Shown: positions 1 to 12,086, counted from the stretch's first letter. The stretch: 64,000 bases of DNA from Hansfordia pulvinata (GCA_006538405.1 BJKQ01000003.1:930001-994000); one strand, 5' to 3'. Numbers and translations: made by a program. The notes: generated by a model from the letters alone, not told the origin.

Positions 1-2761
1 AGTCAGTCCTGTCAGCTACGTACGAGTGAGTACTTCTCCGTACTCGTGTTTTCTGCGAGGTGGGTAGTAGAGAGGGTGGGTGATGAGCGATCTCCCACCC
101 TCCTTACTTACGTCACAAGGCCAAGTCGCGAACATCACCAAGTTGGGACGTCGCGTATCATTATCATTGGGGCGGTTCCCCGTGTCCTGCTTCTTGGGGC
201 ATGGGTCGCTTGCCAACCGAGAGCGAACGCCTGCCCACGAGCAAATTAGCTCGCGGGCCATGACACCGATACCGACCCGACCCGAGCCGTCATGACCGTA
301 TACTCGTCGTAGGCGCTCGTATGAGTGCTCCCTCGCCACGTCAGTTGGAGTTCTACGTAGGGCACGGCGGTGTAATCAACCAGTCAATCATCTCTTCAAG
401 TACTGTAGGGACGTGGGCGGGCGTCGTGGGCTCTCGCGTCCGGAACAGCAGTGGAACCTCTTCATTACCCGCTCGTTCAATAGACCGACGGGGATCGCTC
501 CCATACCACTCTTCCTCTTCTAATCACCCGGACCCATACGAGTATGACTATGTATGAGCATGAGTATGAGTACCTGCGTGGGGGAATTTCTAATTTTGAG
601 ATTATCATCAGAGACCCCCCGGCCGCTCCCAGACCTGATCACATGATCGATATCTGGGCCCTGGACGCCTAATGCCTTCTGCCTGGCCCCCTGCGAGTCG
701 GGCGAGGACGTCTCGCATTTTGCGTGCCGTGCCGAGGCCCATGATGGCGACGAGTATGAGTACTCGCACCTATCTGCGATAAACCAATCTGCCGCGACCA
801 CGGACGCAACTTGCTGATACCCTGGCCACCACTCTCTGCAGCCCCTGATGAGCGTGCGAGGATTCGCGGTGGATAGGACGGCAGACGGGGCCGAGGGCGT
901 GGGCACTCGTACGAGCGGGAAACACATGGAAAACATGGAATGAATGAAGATCACCCGCTCCCTCGGGGCAGCAGGGCGTCACGAGAGGCCCCGCCGAATT
1001 GTTCCATCGCTTCTCTCGTTCGGAGCACGCCCTGCGAGTGCTCGTATCATGCGTCCCTGCCCAGCGAGGCGTGGCCATCGGGGGGCCCGTCCCAGGACGG
1101 CCGAGCGGAACGGGGACGAGTAATCAATTATTCTTCGGTACTCGTAGGCAGCCAGTCGGTATTGGCTGCCTCCTGTCAGGCGAAACGACGGCCACATATC
1201 GAGGGCTGTCACAGTTGGCCGGCTTCTTTCCATCAGTCCAATGTGCATGGGAGGGCGCGGCAACGTAGTTTGCGGCGCACTTCTAACCGCGAGCACGCGC
1301 ACCTGCAGAGTGCAGGTAAAGCTCGCCTGTATACTCCAAGTATCCACGCGAGTGCACTCAACCGCCGACGTCGCTATCTTCTTCTCCTCCTAGAGGAATG
1401 GCGTTGCGTGGTACGCACCGTTCGCCGGCCGCAGCTGCGTCGCGGGGCCGTGAGCTGATTGTCTCTGCAGCCCGGCTCTCGAATTCAATGTTGCAGTCAA
1501 CGTCAGAAAAAGGCTCAGGGCTTTCCGGCTTCTTGGCAAGTGTTCTCCTGAGCCGTTGGGAGATGAATTCTCGCCAGGTGCCCGCCTCCGCGCGGTGACC
1601 GACACTTAGGTGGCAGTTCGGCCAGTACCTAATGTGGACGAAATGGCGCGATCTGTCTTGAGAACACTCCCGGCCCTCTCCGTTGAGCCCTTGGACGGAA
1701 CTTATCTTTGCCACTGGACCCTTCGGCAAAGCGACCTCAGAGGGGGCGGCGGCAAGGGGCGGCGAAACAAGTTGCGCTCCCCTGTATGTGTAAGCCGTCC
1801 TCTCCTTTGTCCGTTGCAACCGCCGCCAGAAGCAAAGAGAGTGTTGATGTTCGGTTGGAACATACGACACTCATGTCTTGGGCAGTCGGCTCCGTGTTAG
1901 CCAGCTTGCCCTCCGTGGGTAGGTTGCATGTCGCGTACTCCGTACGAGTATTCGCAGACAAGCGTGGAGGAAGCCTCATATCGTGCGGCATCCAGGCCGA
2001 ACACAGGGCTGCTGACAGCCGTGCGATGATCTCCGCAGCCACTGGAACGCAAAAGCAACCAGCGAGCACCCCTGGCCCAAGAGAACCATTGTCGGCAGGG
2101 GTCGTCCTTGTTCTCGATGCTCAGAAAAACGGAGCAGATCCCGACAAGACAGACGCCCCCCTCCTTGCTCCGGTTCGTCGAAAACCCGGACGTGGGCAAC
2201 CAGGGGATGCTCGGCAACCTTGTCAGGCGCGAGCACAGAACGTGATCGGAGCGTGTTGTCGCGCCAGCCGAATCCTCTCGATGCCCGGAGACCACTGCAT
2301 GCCCCGGGGATCGCTCATCTATCACATCTCATCCAGCTGCTACTGCCGTGCGAGGTGCGTCAGAAGGCCCATGGGTCTTACTCGTACAGCAAGACGGCAC
2401 ACAACGGTCGGCTTCGCTTCCCTCGCCGCTCTGCCCTTCGCTTGCGCACACGCGCTTTGCTTCTGGGCGATAACAACGGGCGCATTGCATTGGGGCGGCG
2501 GGCAGCCAAAGAGGCTGCGGCGAGCTGGATACCAACGCTAGGCACAGACTGTCGCGGCGGGGACTCTTTCTCTCTCGAGACTCACGAGTTGCGAGACACA
2601 TCACATTTCGGCCCGCCAGGTCGGGTCTGGCTGGCGCACAGCAGCGTCTGCACAGCTCAGACAGGGCCCGACGCAGGGCAGTAGCTGACAACTGGGCAGC
2701 TCCTGTCCTGGGATACCCCTGGCCCCCTGCGCGTCAGATGGATCCCGGTCCGTCTTCTGAG

Positions 2762-2795
<34 letters not shown>

Positions 2796-3917
2796 AGAGG
2801 GCGCCACAGCGCGGGGACCCTGCGGTCAGCTACCTTCCAGGCACTCTTTAGCGAGTGGACGGTGCTGCCAACGGTACGGTGGGCGCATCGTAGGGGACAT
2901 CTCGTGCAGCATCTCGTCGGTCTGCTCAGGCACCAGCCTTCGCGGCATGCGAGTTGCTGGCATGCCGAAAGTATCGACTGCCGTGGCCGATCGGCACACG
3001 CATGCAGACCGTCTCTGAGACGAGCAGCCATAGAGACACACATGGATCTGGGGTTGTCGGAGTCTCTCAGCGGTTGAGTACGGGTACACGTACAATGGCG
3101 ATTCCTCTTTCCGTCGACTTCATTATCGTCATCCTCAAATCCAGTGCCTGGCTGCAAGACAGCCCCACAGAAATGGGATGTCTCATTTTTTTCTGCCGTC
3201 CCTGCATCGCACGACGCATGCCAGAGCTCGTTGTAAAGGATTCATTCGGTCCGGTCCATTCTCTTTCTATTTTTCTTTTCCCCTCCCCTTCTATCTGGGG
3301 TATGGTAGATTTGTCGAGTGCTGCCGGCCTGATTACAGCGGCAGGGTGTCTTGGCCGCCGGGGCGGAAAATGCGGCCAGGCTTGAAAATAGATAAGATAG
3401 CCGACTCCATAGTGGCTGCCGACTGCATGGATGGAGTGGCCACTATTGTCTCATCCGTAACACTTGCGTATGCATATGTGAGTGAGCCACGCGAGGCCTG
3501 TGAAAGAGGTCGACGGGGAGAGACACGTCCTAACGGCGCGCCAGTCACGGGACCTGCGTGGAAAGCACACCCCGCTCCGCCTCAGGCAGATACGGGCCGT
3601 CCGTAGGTGAGTTGACGAGTGAGGACCAGTTGGTGTGCGGTCAAGATGCCGCAAAATCAGGGATCCAGAGACATCAGTCCTGGGTGGCTCTGGAAACACA
3701 CTCGTGACAGCCCGTTGCTTTCTTCTGGACGCTATACAACTATTGGTCGACTCTAGAAGTTGAACCCCTGTGTCAGGACCAGTCTTGCCTTTCTGGAATG
3801 TGTGTGGCTCTGCAAGGCACCTCTTTCCCCGTGCCTAGGCTGTTAAGGGTTCAAATCGCATGCTGTGCAGCGCGAACTGGACGTTTGCGAGTGGGCTAGT
3901 GGCTGTCATTGAGTTTT
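1..3917. other. Gene-free left spacer
   Basis: I find no coding region that can be supported here: open frames are short, overlap on both strands, and show no recognisable domains or splice-linked continuation. The stretch carries four copies of the 8-mer TACTCGTA/TACGAGTA (537-544, 1139-1146, 1943-1950, 2379-2386) plus several degenerate copies near 40, 300 and 750, and a GA microsatellite at 2764-2792. Confidence 0.6.
2764..2792. repeat. (GA)n microsatellite
   Basis: An uninterrupted AG dinucleotide run of about 29 bases lies in the gene-free spacer, followed by a short GAA-rich stretch. It is a simple sequence repeat with no gene overlapping it. Confidence 0.95.
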
Positions 3918-4733
3918 CTATGATTGATCCTTGTCCGTCTGCTGGGCTTCGGGGACGCCCTCCGTGAAGACCAAATCGCCGGTGCGGCCCACGGCCTCCT
4001 GTGCAGCCTCCTCGAGAATGATGCCAAAGGCGAGCAATGCAGTCTCATCCATGCTGTACTCGTCGATAGGGAGGCCGAGATTAGGTCTGGTTCCAGCTTC
4101 CGCCAACGCCCTCGAGCTGCTGGCGGTATTTCCTGGTGGACCAGTCCTTTCTGCTCTGGCGGTACGCTCCTTGCCCGGACGGACCGCTCCAGTTGGTACC
4201 CTAGCATCCGGCGCGGCCAAATCTTTATAAAAGTGGGATGCGTAGCTATGGATGGTTTTCAGAAGATCCGAATCCGGCAGCCGTACTTTCGAGTGATGCT
4301 GGAGGCGGTCACTCGCGTGGTAGATGTCCTTCTCGGCAAAACGCAGCGGCGCCCCGGCGCGGCGGAAGAGCACCTCCTCGGGCGCCAGCACTGGATCGCG
4401 CCGACTGGAGTTCGCGCCCGGTCTGTCACGCGAGCGGCGGTGAGAGTGAGAGGCCATGGGGCCAGCAACGTGGACTTCGCCACCGGTACCATCCAGCGGT
4501 AGCGTCGTCGTGACACGACCTGAAGGTGGTGTTCAACTGGGTCAGTTCGACTTGAGAGGAGCCTTGGTGCCGAGCTGGATAGACTTGCCTGCGACTGCGT
4601 CGTAGACGTTGGCATCACGCCTGCGCCGGTTGGGCTTGCGACTGCCTTGTACTTGGTCCGCCAGAGGCTCCTCGGTCTCCGAGCCCCGGTCGGACAGAGG
4701 GCGGGGTCTCTTCACATGGTTCCTGTCAGCCAT
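3918..4733 (-). CDS. Conserved ascomycete protein, function unknown (possible Pol I UAF-type subunit)
   Basis: Two exons, 4589-4733 and 3918-4519, give 248 aa. The intron (4520-4588) has a GC-AG boundary: exon AG followed by GCAAGT, a CTGAC branch site and CTTCAG. Reading frame is phase 1 and continuous across the join, and the upstream frame otherwise stops. The N-terminus is Arg/Lys-rich (RKPNRRRRDANVYDAVAG) and looks like a nuclear signal. The centre has the block APEEVLFRRAGAPLRFAEKD and then LPDSDLLKTIHSYASHFY; the C-terminal part has SMDETALLAFGIILEEAA. I recall this combination as a conserved block in filamentous ascomycete proteins, with a weak resemblance to Rrn10-like subunits of the RNA polymerase I upstream activating factor, but this is not secure. 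The start at 4733 is the first ATG before the basic stretch; an in-frame ATG at 4829 is possible. It is transcribed divergently from the CSA-like gene, sharing about 0.9 kb. Confidence 0.7.
4520..4588 (-). other. GC-AG spliceosomal intron
   Basis: This 69-nt intron begins GCAAGT directly after an exon-terminal AG and ends CTTCAG, with CTGAC about 24 nt before the acceptor. GC donors are a known minor class and need a near-perfect consensus elsewhere, which is what is seen. Splicing here is the only join I found that links the basic N-terminal exon to the conserved second exon in frame. Confidence 0.7.
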
Positions 4734-5625
4734 GGGCGCCTGGCGGTGTTTGGCCTGGCTCCCACTGCTGCGATGGTCGGGCGAAGGGTTCGAGGTGGTG
4801 CCGGAGTGGGCTTCGGGTGCTTGGCCCAATCAGGCAGCTACCGGGTCATCCAGTGGCTTGATCCAGAGTACGTTGATGGCTGTGTCGTTGTATGAAGTCA
4901 ATAGACATCATTGTGAGGCAGGAGCATAGGCTGGTGGACAGCGTGGGCCTTCATCGAGTGAGGGCTGGGGATGGAACGAAAAACTCGTGAACTGCAGCCG
5001 GTGGGTGGCAAGGCTGTAGTGGCAATTGGATAGCAGAGCGGCGGGCGGCGTACCGGTGGATTGGATCAACCGTTGGAACATTACAGTCTGTAAGGTGCCA
5101 TGCTTCAGTGGGTTGTTCGCCATGCCCGCTCCCTATAGCCGAATTCCACAGGGCCCTGGAGGTTCCAGCAGGGCTGCTGAGTGCTCACATCCTGCTGTAA
5201 TTGAAGGCAGCTAGAGCCCTCTACAGGGTTGTAGCTCAAGCAAGTCGACACACAGCGAGACGGGGGACGAGTACTTAAGTCTCACACCAAAAATGCGCAA
5301 CAAATTCTGTACCTGTACTTGGGAGCCGCGAGTTCGCATCGTACATGTGGGCAAGTCATAGACCTGAACCTCGAGGGTGACGTATGTACCTTAGTGTGGC
5401 AACCTGCTCAACCTCCATCATCGTCAGCATCGTCGTCTTCTTCGGTCTACGACGCGAATTGTACTGTGCTGTGCCACGCGCTTTCCTACCGCTACACTGC
5501 GAATCGGAGCCTTGGGCCATCCTGCTCAAGTTTTCTTGTCCTACCAAACTTCATCCGTCCAACAGGCCCCGACTGCGCTGCTGCGGCTCTGCTTCCAGAT
5601 GCCGCAGCATCCTCTTGATGAATGA
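4734..5625. promoter_or_regulatory. Divergent intergenic region between the 3918-4733 gene and the CSA-like gene
   Basis: No coding potential is supported. As the only spacer between two divergent start codons it must contain both promoters. I see no clear TATA box; a GAGTAC copy (about 5267) and pyrimidine-rich stretches toward 5400-5600 precede the ATG at 5626. Confidence 0.5.
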
Positions 5626-7276
5626 ATGAATCAGCTTCTCTTTGAAAGATCCACCGGCAATGTCGGTTGCAATACGTTCGAGCGGATCCATACACACGAA
5701 CTTCTTGCATCTTTCCGTGCCGCCCCGCACCTGCGCTTCGACGGCGGCGAACGCGGCACTGCCATCCATCGCGACAGCATCGCCGAAGCCTCCGGCTCAT
5801 CCCAGCCTCGTCGCAGAAATGCCGTGGCACCCGCAACCCCTCAGCATATCTGGGCTCACCAAGCCGGCGTGAACAGCCTGGCTCTTGAGCGGTTCGAAGG
5901 CAGAATGTAAGAATAGTATCCTTTCCTGGCCTGTGTATACGTTGGGCACACACACACAGACGATCTTGTGCCGCGGTGCAACCTGCCCCCAGATCTTGCA
6001 CACGAGCTGATCAACGGCCGCCACAGCCTCGTGTCGGGGGCTCCGACGCCTCCTTGAAACTCTGGGACCTCGAGCAGAGCGCCAACCCGTCGCAGCCACA
6101 CACGCACACGCCCGTGATGCGCATTCCCCGCTCCGTGCCCAACGGCCACCAGTTCGGCATCACGCACCTGTCCTTCTACCCCTTCGACTCGGCCGCCTTC
6201 CTGTCTTCGTCCTACGACCAGACCCTGAAGCTGTGGTCGACGGACACGGGCCAGGCATCGGGCTCCTTCGCCCTCGGCTCCAAGGTCTACACGCACGCCA
6301 TCTCGCCCATCGCCTCGCACCTCCTCGTCGCCTGCGGCACCCAGCACCCCGCCGTCCGGCTGGTGGACCTGCGCTCCGGCGCCAGCGTGCAGTCCCTGGC
6401 CGGCCACCACGGGGCGGTCCTGGCGGCCTCCTGGTCCCCGAGGCACGAGCACGTGCTGGCCACGGGCAGCGTCGACGGCACGGTGCGCGTGTGGGACGTG
6501 CGCCGCGCCGGCGGCGCCATCGGCATGCTGGACCACGAGGACAGCCTCGGCGTGCTCCAGAGCGGCATCCTGGGCAGCAGCAGCAGCAGCAGCAGCGGCG
6601 GTGCCGACGGCGGCGGCGGCAGGCCCCGGGCGTCGCGCGCCTCGGCCCGGGCACACGCCGCGCCCGTCAACGGGCTGACCTGGACCGACGACGGCTGGTA
6701 CATGGTGTCGGCGGGCCACGACCGCCGGATCCGGGTGTGGGACGCGGCGACGGGCCGCAACACCCTGGCCAGCTTCGGCCCGAGCATCCGCAACAGCCAG
6801 CTGGCGAGCGTGACCATGTTCACGTCGCCCGCGGGCGCTCGCCACCCGGGCCGGCCGCTGCTGTTCTGGCCCAACGAGTCGGAGATCCTCGTCCTGGACC
6901 TGCACGACGGCCGCGCCGTGACCCGGCTCCGCGGCCTCGGCCCCGCGCTCGCGGGCGTCCAGGCCCCCGGTCCGGCTCCGAGCGCACGGCCCGCAACCGC
7001 GTCACCAGCCTCGTCTGGCGGGGATCCGGCGGCGGCGGCGGCGCGCCGGCCGGGCCCGTCCCCGGCGGCCGCAACATGCCGGCGGCCCTCTACAGCGGCC
7101 ACCTGGACGGCCAGATCCGGACGTGGGCGCCCTCGCTGCGCGGCCACGAGGACGAGGACGAGGGGGAGGATGGCGGGGACGGCGCGGACGAGAACCGCGA
7201 GGAGAGGGCGCGCAAGCGCCAGGCCCTCAGCAACGTGTACAAGAGCCTGATGGGCAAACAGATCACCTTTAGCTGA
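5626..7276 (+). CDS. ckn1: CSA/ERCC8-type WD40 protein (transcription-coupled repair), two apparent 1-bp deletions
   Basis: This is the fungal homologue of Cockayne syndrome A protein (S. pombe ckn1, yeast RAD28), the substrate receptor of a CUL4-DDB1 ubiquitin ligase in transcription-coupled nucleotide excision repair. Exon 1 (5626-5906) has the family start MNQLLFERSTGNVG and HQAGVNSLALERFEG. The intron is 5907-6026 (GTAAGA...CACAG). Exon 2 (6027-7276) has WD units: DASLKLWDLE, YDQTLKLWSTDTGQ, GTVRVWDVRR, DRRIRVWDAATGR and YSGHLDGQIRTW, then the C-terminal KSLMGKQITFS. Two breaks need one extra base each: in the G5 run at 6036-6040 (restoring LVSGGSDASLKLWD) and the C5 run at 6964-6968. With both, the CDS is 1533 nt, 510 aa. 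An Ala/Ser/Gly insert from a (CAG)n-like stretch lies near 6570-6600. The gene is very GC-rich. An alternative in-frame acceptor near 5993 avoids the first break but destroys the WD repeat, so I reject it. Confidence 0.88.
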
Positions 7277-8921
7277 TGGTGTTCATGAGTCAACCAACGT
7301 TGGCGGTGTTATCGTGGCTGGTTTTTAATAATCATCATTACCAGCAATCTCACTACGGTCATGACATCTGTCTGCGTAAATATGCTGCACTGGACGCCAT
7401 GGTCATCGCCTACCTACCTGAATGGCGTACGGACTGACTGGAGTTCGATACTAACGTCTGGCGGCTTGACTGTCGTCGAATGATGCGCATGACTGGGGCT
7501 ATCCTGGAATACCACGACCCATGACTCGGATTACTGCCCAGCTGAACCAGGGATATTGGGTAACATGCTACCCTAAGCGTCACTCGGCAGCGGCCGTTTA
7601 CTTTAGGCGGGGGGGCTTTTGCCGCCGAGTACTCGTAGGCGAGTCTTCGTCCTAAGGGCAGCTCTGGATCCAACCTTTCTCTTAATAAGTGAGATTGGTG
7701 ATTTGACACATACCCAGGTCTCGTAGGCCTGCTTACTGGGACCCCGGCCCTATTCTGAGGCTTCCAGAGCCGACGTCTACGTACCTGGTATGCGTATTCC
7801 GTCTTGTGCCCTGCGAAGACGACAAGGCATACGAGACGAGTGCGCTTGCGGGCGTGGAAGGAATGACGAGGTGTGTCTCTAAACGACTTCAGCAGTACTT
7901 GCAGTGACATGCAACGACATCCGAGGGCGAGGGTCGAGAAGAAGAGGCACGTAATCTACGACCACCATCACTCGAATTGGGGTGAGAGAGAGCGGGTGCC
8001 CAACTCCCGGGGTTGCTCTCGAACGCGTGCCCACCGGTGTTGTTGACAGATCAGAACCCGGTAGCCGGAAGCCCGCCCGCCAACCCTGCCACGTCCTGTC
8101 GGCTGGGCTTTAGAAGGGGAGACGAGTTGGAGAAGCGATCGTTCGGCTGCATGACGCCGGCAATGCCGTCGATATAGCCGTTTACGGGTGGACTGATCCG
8201 CGACCGCCGGGGGGGGAGGTATCGCCGGGCGGATGCTCCCCTCGAGCCTCCAGTCCCCGCAGGAGGCGAGAAGGGCTCATACAGGGTCAAAGATGACCCG
8301 AGTCGGGGGTCGCAGTGGCAGTCCTCGTGGAAGGGAAGGGGTCGTCTTGCCTCGCCAGAGGTTTCTGCCGCATTGACAAGTCAGATTGCAACCTGATGAG
8401 CGTCCCGGCTACTGTAGCCGGGCGGCCCAGATTTTCTCTGCAGGAGTGCTCGCATTCCCATGACCATATCCATATCCATGCGACAACCAGGATTCTGGGG
8501 CAGGGGCAAGTCGGGAAAGAATGACGGCCAGACCTGGCTGGGCATCGCTCTTCCAGAGGCAACGGCATGGATAGGGGGTTCATTTGCGGCCTGCCCGTGA
8601 AGATAATACTGGACACCGGCATCACGGGATACCCGGCCGTAGCCGGACTCTGCTGCAAGGCATCTGCCAGCATTGGACCCTGCCTGCTGTGCAGGCTGGC
8701 CCAATGAACGATGTCACCTACACGGGCATCGACACCAGGGGCACGGATCTTGGCACTCTGGCAAATAGAGCTTGTTCCTACAAGCTGCCGCAGATTTCCA
8801 TGTACGAATACGTGCGAGCCAATGACCTTCCGCTTATCATGGACCGTGATGTTGCCTCCCGGTTTGGGCTTCCTTCAGTCTCCGGCTTGGGGCTGGTCGA
8901 GGTGGCCGGCCACCGACAACG

Positions 8922-8956
8922 ACACACACACACATACACACACACACACACACGCA
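8922..8956. repeat. (CA)n microsatellite
   Basis: A CA dinucleotide run broken by one T and one G. It is followed within 40 bases by an AGACAG-type repeat (about 8993-9030). Confidence 0.95.
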
Positions 8957-9743
8957 CAGCACTGCGAGAAGAGTTTCGGGCCACATAGAAGGGAGACAGA
9001 GGCAGAGACAGAGACAGAGATAGACAGACATACCACTTCCTTGCTTCTGACGTAGAGAGTAAGTACTAAGTAGAGAAGAGTTGCAGAAACTCTCCGCACG
9101 AGTGTCACCAGAGCCAGACCCCTGCCCTTAGGTAACCTTTCCAGGGTGTTGAACTTGGGCTTGTAGCGACCCGTCAACCCGGTCCGCTGGGTTCCCTGCT
9201 GCCCGGTTTCAGTTCTTTGGCTCTCCTTACCAGTACCAACCCCCTGGGCAGCAACGAGTAGCCCAACGTCCTTCCTTCCAGGCATATGGCAGCACCTGTG
9301 AGTATGACAGAAAATATGGGGGCGGCGAGCGCTGGGCGTGCATCCCTCTCCGCTTGCGAGTACTCCTCCTCCCACGGAGTATAGTGAGTGTACGTACGTA
9401 CACGACTACGCGCTGCGATAAGCAGAACCCTCCCCCCTCTCACTCCCTGGTCTCCCTCAGGGTTCCCACGCCCCCTCCTCCATTGAAAATATCCTCACAC
9501 CTACCAAGTCGAGCCCTGCTCCTGACGCGTCCTTTCGCCCCGAGAATGCGTGGGTGATTTGGCTGAGCCGACCGTATTCGTGTTGACAGCCATTCCCAGG
9601 GGGTTGGTTTGATGGGCAAGGAGGGGAGGGGTAGGGGGGGAAGGGGAGTCGTTCTCTCTTGCGGTCATCTCGGGCCGTCACGAACGGTGGGAACGGGGAA
9701 CGGGGACCCCGACCCTGTCCTCTAGCCCCGTTTGTTTGCCGCC

Positions 9744-9774
<31 letters not shown>
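9744..9774. repeat. (GAT)n microsatellite
   Basis: About ten GAT trinucleotides run into GACGAC. In one frame they encode poly-methionine, which explains the spurious open frame beginning there. Confidence 0.95.
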
Positions 9775-9775
<1 letters not shown>

Positions 9776-10413
9776 CGACGACGCCGACCATGACAGCAGC
9801 AGCGGCGGTGTCTGGCGGCGACGGGGGCAGCGGTGTCAGTACCCGTGCCGGGCGCATCTCGCGTTTCCTTCCCCTGGAGGTTTCCTTCTTACTTCATCTT
9901 GAAATCACACCGGCATGCCATCCCCCCGACGCGACGTCGCAGCGCATACTCGTCGCCTCCCGCCTGCCTACGGCCGTGAATCTGGTTTTCGTGCGCTCGC
10001 TGGGTTTGAGGTATATGCGGATGACAGGCGGTGGCCCTCGGTCATTGCGGAGGAGGGCAGGACCGGGACTTGTTCTGGGACCGCGCCAGGCGCTCTCTCC
10101 CAACGACACAGACGTGCCGCCGACCCGCTCCCGCGCCCATCCACTTTGTGGCCCCCTCCCCTCCCGGGACGGCCCGAATCTCGATCTTGTTCTTCTTCCC
10201 CCCCTTCTTCTCCCTCTTAAAGCGGCGGGCCCACCGTTCCTGTCGCGGGCAGCCACAGTGGACACTGGAGGGGTCCTGTGGAGACTGCGCGATGTGTCGA
10301 CCGCAAACCCAGAGAGAGAGAACCCCCGCCCCCTCCTCGCTCATGGGGAGGCGGGACGGAAAGCGTCTCCTTTCGGGACCACTTGCGAAAGTGGGTGGGA
10401 GTCGTGGTGGAAA

Positions 10414-10433
10414 GGGGGGGGGGGGGGGGGGGG
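10414..10433. repeat. G20 homopolymer
   Basis: Twenty consecutive G residues in noncoding DNA. The length of such runs is unreliable in most assemblies. Confidence 0.95.
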
Positions 10434-11154
10434 CGGAGTCGAGTCCGCCGGATCTTTCTCCGTACCCTGCCTTGCTTTCCCACCGGGGCGACTGACTAAC
10501 CCTTGGCGTCGGGCCTGGCTTCCGGAGCCTTGCTAGACGAGGCCGGGGGCTGGCCTGGGTTTTCAAAAGAGAAAAGGGGCAGTAGTCAAGACGGCGTGTT
10601 TGTGTGAGAGATGGTACTCATTGAACTGCCTTTGTATGCCAGGTTTGTGCTTGAGTCTACCTGTAGAACGCAAGCTTCCAATAACTCGGCAATAGCGCTG
10701 TGTCGGGACCTTGTGCAACTCGTATTGCATTGCCCTGCTCACAGCTAACGGCGCAACCTGGATAAAACTAGGTCTTTCATTATTCTCAACTGTCCAGAAT
10801 CAGATGCGGCCGATCCTGGATAGAGTCTGGAGAGTTGCAGTCTCGGTATCTCTACATAGAAACATGCATTACACTCGGAGACATGGATAAGCAGGCTTCA
10901 ACCAACATGCGCAAGGCGTACATCTTTGACTTTGTGCGACCGAGATTCGTCAGTAGCTGTCTGTTCTGCGCCGTGCGTGCGATGACCTCAGCCTCTGTAT
11001 TGTACGACTCTTCTAGATTGAATAGAGTGCTGAGCCAAGAGAAGCCGCGCTTGGGTCCAGAACTGTATACAGACTGCCGAATCCCATGCACCCCTCCGCC
11101 AAGCCAAACATACCTCAACCAGACGGACGTCTCAAGAGCCACAGAGCCTACTTG

Positions 11155-12086
11155 CTACCACAGAAGAGCAACCACCAGAGCCAAGCCACCTACAGACCAT
11201 CCGGGCCCTTGTGTCGCACCGCTACCGGTAGTGTCCGTTGTGCCAGTGGCAGACGGCGAGGAACCACCCGCAGAGCTGTCCGTGGCCCCAGCCCCGGTCG
11301 GATCAGAGCCAGACGTGGGGTTCGCGTCAGACGAGGTCGGAGCAGCAGTGTCAGAGGTCGTCGAGTCGGCACCGTCGGTGACGACGTCGGTGGTCGACGT
11401 GGTGTCGGTGATCGTGACGCCGGCTGTTGTCGTGTCGACGCTCGTGGCGTACACGGTCGTCGTCGTGTCCTTCCGCACTGTGGCGTCCTCGGCCGTGGTC
11501 GCGGTGCAGGACGAGTGCGAGGTGGTCGCGCACGCGTCCTCACAGGACCCAGTCTCCGTGATGGTGAGGATCTCCGAGTCCTGCGGGTCCCGTCTCAAGA
11601 CCTCGCGGAGGGCAACGATGGCGGCCTCGGGGCCGGGGGTGATGACGGCGGCCGCAGACCGGGCCTCCTTGGTGGTCAGTGTTGTAGCCTGCAACAAGCC
11701 TCATCAGTACCTGGACACGCGCTGGAAGGGCAGAGGGCCGCGAGTACGCAGGGACTTGCCTTAGTGCTCCACGTGGTTTCGGTGCTCACGTCGCCGGTGG
11801 TGACTGTGGTGGGGACCGTCGACGTCTTGGTATCGGTATATTCTGTGACGGTGCTGGTGTAGCTCGTCACCGTGGTGCTCGGGACGTATTCCGTACAGAT
11901 CGTAGTGGTGGTAGTGCTGACATAGTCCTGGCAGCCGCCGACGAGGTCGTTCAAGCAGAACTACTTCTCCGGGTCGCACCAGGATCTCTCGTCCTTGCAG
12001 TTCGAGCACGTAAGGCAAAGCTTGGCCGACGCAGGCAAGGCCAAGGCTGCGAGAGCAGCGACTGTTCTCGTGAAAAATGAATGCAT
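11155..12086 (-). CDS. Ser/Thr-rich, probably GPI-anchored surface protein with an in-frame TAG
   Basis: Exons 11760-12086 and 11155-11688 join in phase 0 across a GC-AG intron. The product (286 codons plus stop) starts with a signal peptide (MHSFFTRTVAALAALALPASA), followed by a short Cys-rich segment (CLTCSNCKDE...WCDPEK). A TAG codon (codon 42, 11961-11963) then interrupts the frame. Translation after it continues in the same frame with CLNDLVGGCQDYV, then long Thr/Ser-rich tracts, a second Cys pair region (GSCEDACATTSHSSC), a Gly/Ser/Thr spacer and a hydrophobic C-terminus (GWSVGGLALVVALLW) typical of a GPI-attachment signal. No intron fits around the TAG without removing the Cys-rich segment. 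It is either a nonsense allele, a base error (one change from a Tyr codon) or a decaying gene. The family is not recognised beyond 'fungal cell-wall/adhesin-like'. Confidence 0.65.
11689..11759 (-). other. Second GC-AG intron
   Basis: This 71-nt intron starts GCAAGT immediately after the codon AAG and ends TTGCAG, with CTGAT 15-20 nt upstream of the acceptor. It joins ...ETTWSTK to ATTLTTKEARS in phase 0. A second GC-AG intron with the same donor hexamer occurs at 4520-4588. Confidence 0.65.

Larger units (their letters stand above)
7277..11154. other. Gene-free spacer with microsatellites
   Basis: About 3.9 kb without a supportable gene. Open frames exist but consist of repeat-encoded runs (for example poly-Met/Thr from GATGAT) or shadows on both strands. 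It holds CA and AGAC repeats near 8.9-9.0 kb, a GAT repeat at 9.74 kb, a 20-base G run at 10.41 kb and one TACTCGTA copy at 7630-7637. Confidence 0.6.

Noticed and set aside
1708..2541. 277-codon frame in the left spacer
   Set aside because: Low-complexity Arg/Ala-rich composition, equal-length overlapping frames on the other strand, no recognisable motif.
3840..3870. GGGTTCAAATCGC resembling a tRNA T-loop
   Set aside because: No matching acceptor stem, D-arm or anticodon arm can be formed with the surrounding bases.
5976..6030. Alternative acceptor in the WD40 gene that keeps one frame without a missing base
   Set aside because: It inserts unrelated residues and destroys the LVSGGSDASLKLWD repeat, and the second break at 6964-6968 would remain.
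5856..6905. 349-codon minus-strand frame over the WD40 gene
   Set aside because: Antisense of GC-rich WD40 codons with no domain; the plus strand has at least five WD units.
5626..7276. Pseudogene call for the CSA-like gene
   Set aside because: Two breaks would suggest decay, but both are one-base losses in homopolymers, the rest is well conserved, and intact essential-type genes nearby show the same error type.
9736..10536. 266-codon frame beginning with poly-Met and poly-Thr
   Set aside because: The start is encoded by the GAT microsatellite and the rest lacks any domain, signal or splice-linked continuation.
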